Below are positions 7,257 to 12,332 of a stretch of 12,332 bases of DNA, one piece after another. Location: NCBI GenBank assembly GCA_016866415.1, contig VGML01000050.1, positions 1 to 12,332 of the forward strand, given 5' to 3'. The translations under genes were made by a program, and so were the position numbers. Position 1 is the stretch's first letter. Every line of letters begins with the position of its first letter. The notes under the pieces are model-generated. The model did no database searches and had not been told where the DNA came from. It saw only the letters and a list, made by a program, of their open reading frames with translations. Origin of the DNA: Bacteroidota bacterium (GTDB lineage: Bacteria; Bacteroidota; Bacteroidia; Flavobacteriales_D; Crocinitomicaceae).

Positions 7257-8151
7257 TCGAGATAGCCATTTTTAAATCCTCTAAATTAGCAAATTTCTGT
7301 TCATTTCTGATTTGTTTTTCGAAAAACAAAGTAATACGGGCCCCATAAATTTCAGAATTAAAGTCAAAAATAAATACCTCCAAACTTTTCTCTTCTGTTT
7401 TCTTAACCGTTGGTTTTGTTCCAATGTTCATAACACCGTAATTCATTTTCTCATCAATTTTTACTCGAATAGCATAAACACCATTGGCTGGAATCAACGT
7501 TAAATCGGAGTCAACCTGAACATTCGCAGTAGGAAAACCCAGAGTTCTACCAAGTTGATTCCCTCGAATTACAGTTCCAGAAATCTCATAAGGTCGAGAC
7601 AAAAATAGTTTTGCCGTTTCCACATCGCCCTGCAACAAGCTATTTCTGATTTTCGTTGAACTAATGTTAATTTCATCAATTGACTTGGCCGATATTTCAA
7701 TCACTTCAAAACCATATTTTTCAGAAACCGACTTTAAAAATTGAATATTCCCTTCTCGATTTCGACCAAATTGATGATCGTAACCAATGACAAATTTTTT
7801 AGCTTTTAAATTTCCAATCAAAATTTTTTCGACAAATTCGGTTGCGGTTAATTCAGAAAATTCTTTTGTAAATGGAATTAACACCAAATTTTTCAAATTG
7901 AATTTTTCCAATACTTGAAACTTTTCGTCTAGCGTTTGAATTAATTTCACATTATGATTTTCAGGAAATAAAACAATCCGCGGATGCGGGTCAAAGGTCA
8001 GTAAAACTGATTCGCCGCCTATTTTTTCTGCTTCAAAATTGAGTTGTTCAATGATTTTTTGATGCCCAAGGTGCACACCATCAAACGTTCCGATGGTAAC
8101 AACCGGGTTCTTAATTTCTCCCAAAGATTCTATTCCTTCAAAAATTCGCAT
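7204..8151 (-). CDS. ribF: Bifunctional riboflavin kinase / FMN adenylyltransferase
   Basis: This 315-aa cytoplasmic enzyme phosphorylates riboflavin to FMN and adenylates FMN to FAD. The N-terminal nucleotidyltransferase half shows TIGTFDGVHLGHQ (19-31, with the HxGH site His27-His30), TFDPHPR (52-58), GYDHQFGRNREG (123-134) and ISSTKIR (163-169). The C-terminal flavokinase half shows GTVIRGNQLGRTLGFPTAN (192-210, PTAN motif), NGVYAIRV (224-231), MNIGTKPTV (242-250) and LEVFIFDF (258-265, with Glu259 as likely catalytic base). Length is normal for RibF. The C-terminus runs about eight residues past the usual ...YF end (NLPLVKP), and this tail overlaps the LRR gene. No FMN riboswitch is possible in the short leader. 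A TAATTTTG -7 box sits just upstream. Confidence 0.96.
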   Translation of the reverse strand: MRIFEGIESLGEIKNPVVTIGTFDGVHLGHQKIIEQLNFEAEKIGGESVLLTFDPHPRIVLFPENHNVKLIQTLDEKFQVLEKFNLKNLVLIPFTKEFSELTATEFVEKILIGNLKAKKFVIGYDHQFGRNREGNIQFLKSVSEKYGFEVIEISAKSIDEINISSTKIRNSLLQGDVETAKLFLSRPYEISGTVIRGNQLGRTLGFPTANVQVDSDLTLIPANGVYAIRVKIDEKMNYGVMNIGTKPTVKKTEEKSLEVFIFDFNSEIYGARITLFFEKQIRNEQKFANLEDLKMAISNDEIVCRQYFNLPLVKP

Positions 8152-8164
8152 GAGTTATTTCGGA

Positions 8165-8198
8165 TTGCAAAATTAGTCAATTGAATCTAGTATCTTCG
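8165..8198 (+). promoter_or_regulatory. Bacteroidota promoter (TTG - 23 - TATCTTCG) for the S46 peptidase gene
   Basis: TTG at 8165-8167 and TATCTTCG at 8191-8198 are separated by 23 bases. The -7 box has one mismatch to TAnnTTTG. It lies 14 bases before the ATG at 8213. The intergenic region is only 61 bases and serves ribF in the other direction. Confidence 0.5.
8168..8175 (-). promoter_or_regulatory. Bacteroidota -7 promoter box TAATTTTG for ribF
   Basis: On the minus strand TAATTTTG fits TAnnTTTG exactly and lies 16 bases before the ribF ATG, implying a very short 5' leader. I see no good TTG -33 element at the right distance. It directly abuts the TTG (8165-8167) proposed as the -33 element of the opposite promoter. 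Confidence 0.5.
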
Positions 8199-8212
8199 CA
8201 TAAATTTTTATC

Positions 8213-10372
8213 ATGAACAAGCGTTACACAAAATCATTTTTTCTAGCTATCTTTTTTATTGCTTCCCTTCTTCGCGCAGAGGAAGGAATGCTTATCCCGT
8301 CGCTGATTTCTGCATTTGAGTCAGACATGAAGGCAAAAGGAATGAAATTATCTGCAGATGATATTTATAGTATTAATAAAACCAGTTTGAAAGACGCTAT
8401 TCTTCAATTTGGAGGTGGTTGCACAGCTGAAATCGTTTCTAGTCAAGGCCTTCTGTTGACGAATCACCATTGTGGATATTCGTATATTCAATATCATTCA
8501 TCACTCGAAAAAGATTATTTGAAAAATGGTTTTTGGGCGAAAAATAAATCGGAAGAATTAGCGAATCCAGGCTTAACCGCCATGCGAATCGTGAGAATAG
8601 AAGATGTTACAAATGCAGTTTTTGTTGGAGCAAGTTCCAAAAATGATTTGGAAACCATTCAAGCTAATATCAAAAAATTAACAGCTGCTGCGATCGCTGG
8701 ATCGCATTATGAAGCAGAAATCAAACCCTTCAATTATGGTAACGACTATTACATGATGGTAAAGGAAACATTTTTAGATGTTCGTTTGGTTGGAACACCA
8801 CCTAATTCCATTGGTAAATTTGGAGGAGATACAGACAATTGGGTCTGGCCTCGACATACGGGAGATTTTTCCGTTTTTAGAATTTATGCTGGAAAGGACA
8901 ACAAACCGGCTACCTTTTCGAAAGAGAATGTTCCATATCAACCGTTGCATTCGCTTCCAATTTCATTCAAGAATAGAAAGGTAGGTGATTTTACAATGGT
9001 TTATGGATTTCCAGGACAAACTGAGCAACACGTTGTTTCATCTTATTTGAAATTCATTATAGAAAAGGAACGTCCGGCTCGTATTCACATGCGCGATTTG
9101 TCCTTGAATGTGATTGATGCCGCGATGAAGGCTTCGGATTTAACGCGTATTCAATATTCAGCAAAGCAAGCATCAATTGCAAATGCATGGAAAAAATGGA
9201 TAGGACAAATTGACGGTTTAAGAACGCTGGATGCCGTAAGCATTAAAATTGCACAAGAAAAAGCATACATTGAAATGGCTAAAACCAAACTTGAATGGAA
9301 TAAATACGCAGATGTAGTTGACAAGATGAATGACTTGGTCGCCGCGAAATCGGAATTGGAATTTCAATATGCAATGGGCGCGGAGTATTTTTCCTACGGC
9401 CCGGAATATTTTAAATTAGCAAGAGGATTAAACGATTTGATTACAAACTACGCCAAATACAAGGAAAAAGGGGAATTGAATTCGGTTATAGAAAAACTAA
9501 AAATAGGTGCCGAGGGATTTTTTAAAAATTATGATGAGAAAGTAGACAAGTCTATTTTCCAAGATCAAACAAAAGCATATTTTGGATACATAGGAGAATG
9601 GAAAGAACTTACAAAGGATTTAAAATATTCTATTGCACCTGAATGGTATGATAACTACATTAAATCATTGACGGACGTTACTTATTCTAAATCTGTTTTA
9701 ACGAATAAAGAGCGCTATCTAGCATTTCTCAACAACATCATTGAAAAAAGCTTGAAGAAAATTAAGTCGGATGTTGGTCTTACTCACTACCTTAAATATG
9801 TTACACGATTTAGAAATGATGTAATTCCGGGGTATCAGAATTATTCGGCTGAAATGAATAATTTACTTCAAATCTATGTGGAAGGAAAATTTGTGATGTT
9901 TCCAAACGACAAACATTGGCCAGATGCAAATTCCACCTTACGTATAACTTACGGTCAATTGGAAGGTTCAGCACCAACAGATGGAATGATGTACACTGAG
10001 CATACAACGCTTGATGGAATTATCGCTAAATACAATTCAGGAAACCCAGATATGGAATTGCTACCTAGAATGTTAGAGTTACACAAAGCCAAAAATTATG
10101 GACCGTATGCTCAAGGTGATGAATTGTGGGTTTGCTTTACTGGTTCCAATCATACTACTGGAGGAAATTCAGGGTCTCCTGTTTTAGATGCAAATGGTCA
10201 TTTGATGGGATTAAACTTTGACAGAACTTGGGAAAGCACCATGAGCGATTACATGTTTGATGCCAGTCGCTGTCGTAATGTAGTTGTTGATATTCGCTAC
10301 GTCATGTGGGTCATGGATATATACTCTGGCGCAAAACACTTAGTCGATGAAATGAATTTAGTGAAAGAATAA
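8213..10372 (+). CDS. S46 family dipeptidyl-peptidase, predicted DPP11 type (Asp/Glu-specific)
   Basis: This 719-aa protein has a signal peptide (about 1-22, cleavage near SLLRA-EEG) and is expected in the periplasm, where S46 enzymes remove dipeptides from peptide N-termini for amino-acid nutrition. The chymotrypsin-like triad is visible: His85/His86 in LLLTNHHCGYSYIQ, Asp218 in WPRHTGDFSVF, and Ser653 in TGGNSGSPVLD. The S46 helical insertion occupies the middle. The characteristic end VDIRYVMWVMD...LVDEM is intact, and length matches the family (about 700-720). Eighteen residues after the nucleophile is Arg671 (GLNFDR). In the Porphyromonas enzymes, as I recall, this position is Arg673 in DPP11 and Gly in DPP7, so acidic P1 specificity is inferred. 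It has its own promoter, and the next gene follows after 39 bases. Confidence 0.94.
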   Translation: MNKRYTKSFFLAIFFIASLLRAEEGMLIPSLISAFESDMKAKGMKLSADDIYSINKTSLKDAILQFGGGCTAEIVSSQGLLLTNHHCGYSYIQYHSSLEKDYLKNGFWAKNKSEELANPGLTAMRIVRIEDVTNAVFVGASSKNDLETIQANIKKLTAAAIAGSHYEAEIKPFNYGNDYYMMVKETFLDVRLVGTPPNSIGKFGGDTDNWVWPRHTGDFSVFRIYAGKDNKPATFSKENVPYQPLHSLPISFKNRKVGDFTMVYGFPGQTEQHVVSSYLKFIIEKERPARIHMRDLSLNVIDAAMKASDLTRIQYSAKQASIANAWKKWIGQIDGLRTLDAVSIKIAQEKAYIEMAKTKLEWNKYADVVDKMNDLVAAKSELEFQYAMGAEYFSYGPEYFKLARGLNDLITNYAKYKEKGELNSVIEKLKIGAEGFFKNYDEKVDKSIFQDQTKAYFGYIGEWKELTKDLKYSIAPEWYDNYIKSLTDVTYSKSVLTNKERYLAFLNNIIEKSLKKIKSDVGLTHYLKYVTRFRNDVIPGYQNYSAEMNNLLQIYVEGKFVMFPNDKHWPDANSTLRITYGQLEGSAPTDGMMYTEHTTLDGIIAKYNSGNPDMELLPRMLELHKAKNYGPYAQGDELWVCFTGSNHTTGGNSGSPVLDANGHLMGLNFDRTWESTMSDYMFDASRCRNVVVDIRYVMWVMDIYSGAKHLVDEMNLVKE

Positions 10373-10375
10373 ATT

Positions 10376-10383
10376 TATATTTG
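10376..10383 (+). promoter_or_regulatory. Bacteroidota -7 promoter box TATATTTG for the glycosyltransferase gene
   Basis: TATATTTG fits TAnnTTTG exactly. It begins three bases after the TAA of the S46 gene and lies 28 bases before the ATG at 10412. No convincing TTG occurs 17-23 bases upstream, so strength is uncertain. It would allow the glycosyltransferase to be transcribed apart from the peptidase. I see no terminator between the two. Confidence 0.45.
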
Positions 10384-10411
10384 TCGGTCAAATTAATTGC
10401 TTTACAATATA

Positions 10412-12331
10412 ATGAGAAATTTTTTCATCTTTTTATCCTTTTTTCTTTCGTTTCAAACATCAGTTTTTGCAACAAAAGACCCAATTAATGTCACCAAAAA
10501 AATAAAAGGCTATTTGGTTGACTATAAAACGAAAAACGAAGTTGATGAAGTTGAGGTGAAATTAAAATCGCTTGCTACAGGTAAAATTTTTGTTGCCGAG
10601 ACAAACGATGATGGTGTTTTTGAATTCAATAATGTTCCGATCGGTAAAAACATGCTTATTCTTACCGACAAAGATTATCGTTCAGATACTTTGAAAGTTT
10701 TCGAAACCAACGCGAAAGAGCATTTAATTCATTACACATTTAGTCAAGAGGAACCTTTTACAGCAAATCTGAAAGTCACCTGGATGTTTAATTGGGGAGA
10801 TCGAACAGTAACAGAAAATGGTAAAACGTATGTAAAGGAACATTATTGGTCGCATGTTTTGGCTAAAATCATTTTAGGAATCTATGGTGCTTGTTTGATT
10901 TTGATTTTCTATTACAGTTGTGTTCAAATGAGTCTAGCGGTTGCTTATGTTCGAAATCGCAAGAAAAGAAAAGCGGAGCAAATCCCAACGTATAACGAAG
11001 CCACAACTCCAAAAGTAACCGTTCAATTACCGATGTTCAACGAAATGTATGTCGCCGAGCGAATTATTGAAACCGTTGCAGAATTTGATTACCCTCGAGA
11101 TCGCTTCCAAATTCAAGTTTTGGATGATTCTACGGATGAGACAAAAGACATCATCGCGGCTAAAGTCGCTGAAGTTTCAGCAAGAGGGATAAATATTCAA
11201 CACATTCATCGAGTAGACAGAACGGGATACAAGGCAGGTGCGCTTGATGCGGCAATGGATCGCGTAGAGGGAGAATTCATTGCGATTTTTGATGCGGATT
11301 TCGTGCCGGACAGAGATTTCTTAAAGCGAACAATGCCTTATTTCAAAGATGGAATTGGTGTGGTTCAAACACGATGGGGACATTTGAATAAAACTTATTC
11401 CTTGCTAACAGAACTTCAAGCATTCGGTTTGAATGGGCATTTCGCCATCGAGCAGGGCGGAAGAAACGCTTCGGAACATTACATCAACTTCAATGGAACC
11501 GCTGGTGTTTGGAGAAAAAAATGCATTGAAGATGCAGGAGGTTGGGAACACGATACAATCACCGAGGATTTAGATTTGAGTTATCGAGCTCAAATGCGAG
11601 GATGGAAATTTAAGTATTTGGAGGATGTTGAATCACCTGCTGAATTACCAATCACCATGTCTGCTTTGAAAAGTCAACAGCATCGTTGGATGAAGGGTGG
11701 GGCAGAAGTCTTTGTAAAAATGTGGAAGAGCCTTGTTAAATATCCTGGTTTGAAATTCTCTGATCGTTTGCACGGATTGGCACATTTGTTCAACTCATCG
11801 GTTTTCGTTTTCATTTTGATTCTTTCGCTTTTGAGCTTGTGTGTGCTTCATATTAAAGATTCATTTTCAGATTTGAATTTCTTGATTCAATTCGGGTCGT
11901 TTTTCATTTCAAGTTCTATTTTCCTTGCTTTTTATTATTGGAACGCATATCGCGACAAACAAGGAAATTTCTTTGGTGATTTATGGAGATTTATTAAACG
12001 TTTTGTCCAGTTTTTAACTGTTTCTATGGCGCTATCGTTGAGCAATGCCGTTGCTGTAGTTGAAGGATATTTGGGAATCAAAAGTTCGTTTGTTCGAACG
12101 CCTAAGTTTAACGTGGCTAAAAAAGATGAGTTCAAAGGGAATAAATACGATAAAAAGAGTCTTTCCATCATTAATATTGCTGAAGGATTTTTTATGATAC
12201 TTTTCGGATTCACAGCAATTAATCGAACGATTTACGGAGATTTAGGAATGGTTCCTTTTCACGCCATGTTGGCAATCGGATACGGAATAATCTTCTTTTC
12301 AACCTTAAAGGAAAATCGAACGCAAGCATAG
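10412..12331 (+). CDS. Cellulose-synthase-like family 2 membrane glycosyltransferase with N-terminal carboxypeptidase-regulatory-like domain
   Basis: This 639-aa protein begins with a signal-like hydrophobic segment (1-20). A CarboxypepD_reg-like beta-sandwich follows (about 26-97: IKGYLVDYKT, ETNDDGVFEFNNVPIG), then a transmembrane helix (about 150-175) and a cytosolic GT2 domain. Processive GT-A marks are present: QLPMFNE, VLDDSTDE (236-243), DADF (Asp294, Asp296), TEDLDLSYR (384-392) and QQHRW (422-426, QxxRW). Several C-terminal helices follow (about 453-482, 492-515, 530-555, 587-605, 613-632). It should polymerise a beta-linked polysaccharide from a nucleotide sugar at the inner membrane; the product cannot be read. 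There is no PilZ domain, so direct cyclic-di-GMP control is not indicated. Many Bacteroidota relatives are, as I recall, near 490-500 aa and lack the front domain. I chose ATG 10412 over the in-frame TTG at 10397 because it begins the signal sequence (MRNFFIF). The stop is one base from the window edge. Confidence 0.92.
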   Translation: MRNFFIFLSFFLSFQTSVFATKDPINVTKKIKGYLVDYKTKNEVDEVEVKLKSLATGKIFVAETNDDGVFEFNNVPIGKNMLILTDKDYRSDTLKVFETNAKEHLIHYTFSQEEPFTANLKVTWMFNWGDRTVTENGKTYVKEHYWSHVLAKIILGIYGACLILIFYYSCVQMSLAVAYVRNRKKRKAEQIPTYNEATTPKVTVQLPMFNEMYVAERIIETVAEFDYPRDRFQIQVLDDSTDETKDIIAAKVAEVSARGINIQHIHRVDRTGYKAGALDAAMDRVEGEFIAIFDADFVPDRDFLKRTMPYFKDGIGVVQTRWGHLNKTYSLLTELQAFGLNGHFAIEQGGRNASEHYINFNGTAGVWRKKCIEDAGGWEHDTITEDLDLSYRAQMRGWKFKYLEDVESPAELPITMSALKSQQHRWMKGGAEVFVKMWKSLVKYPGLKFSDRLHGLAHLFNSSVFVFILILSLLSLCVLHIKDSFSDLNFLIQFGSFFISSSIFLAFYYWNAYRDKQGNFFGDLWRFIKRFVQFLTVSMALSLSNAVAVVEGYLGIKSSFVRTPKFNVAKKDEFKGNKYDKKSLSIINIAEGFFMILFGFTAINRTIYGDLGMVPFHAMLAIGYGIIFFSTLKENRTQA

Positions 12332-12332
12332 G

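Noticed and set aside
8152..8212. Possible FMN riboswitch upstream of ribF
   Set aside because: The region is only 61 bases and AT-rich; an FMN riboswitch needs well over 100 structured bases with conserved motifs that are absent.
10397..10411. In-frame TTG start giving five extra residues to the glycosyltransferase
   Set aside because: ATG at 10412 begins a proper signal-like sequence; the extension MLYNI adds nothing recognisable and TTG is a weak start.

Overview
The window looks like Bacteroidota, most likely Flavobacteriales or a close relative. The coding is AT-rich, starts lack Shine-Dalgarno sequences, and several promoters fit the TAnnTTTG -7 box of this phylum. The exported proteins carry type IX secretion (T9SS) features: a type A C-terminal sorting domain, a gliding-motility (CHU_C, type B) C-terminal domain and Ig_7-like 'CHU_C-associated' modules. 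Genus assignment is not possible by eye.

Left half (1-6293, minus strand): three tightly overlapping reading frames are transcribed leftward. First is an N-terminally truncated tail of a CHU_C adhesin (6293-5487). A TAATG overlap leads to a 636-aa gingipain (C25)-like protein with a type A sorting tail (5487-3577). An ATGA overlap leads to a very large exported protein with two tandem beta-propeller units, PKD and Ig_7 modules (3580 to beyond base 1). These look like one translationally coupled unit of cell-surface or secreted proteins. The C25-like protein appears to have lost both catalytic residues.

Middle (6319-8151, minus strand): ribF (FAD/FMN synthesis) is followed by a secreted five-repeat LRR protein overlapping it by 50-53 bases, then an orphan 100-aa secreted protein with its own -7 box. 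Only 25 bases separate that small gene from the truncated adhesin tail, so a recombination or deletion junction probably lies there. Hand-counted 60-base lines give 25-35% GC from base 6300 rightward, but many lines at 40-55% in the left cluster.

Right part (8213-12331, plus strand): from a compact 61-base divergent promoter region runs an S46 dipeptidyl-peptidase whose specificity position is Arg, predicting the Asp/Glu-specific DPP11 type. It is followed after 39 bases by a membrane family-2 glycosyltransferase (cellulose-synthase-like) with an unusual exported carboxypeptidase-regulatory-like domain at its N terminus.

I see no RNA genes, CRISPR arrays, insertion sequences or clear rho-independent terminators. 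The best candidates for something new are the coupled three-gene T9SS cluster with a predicted dead gingipain-like member and the CarboxypepD_reg-GT2 fusion.
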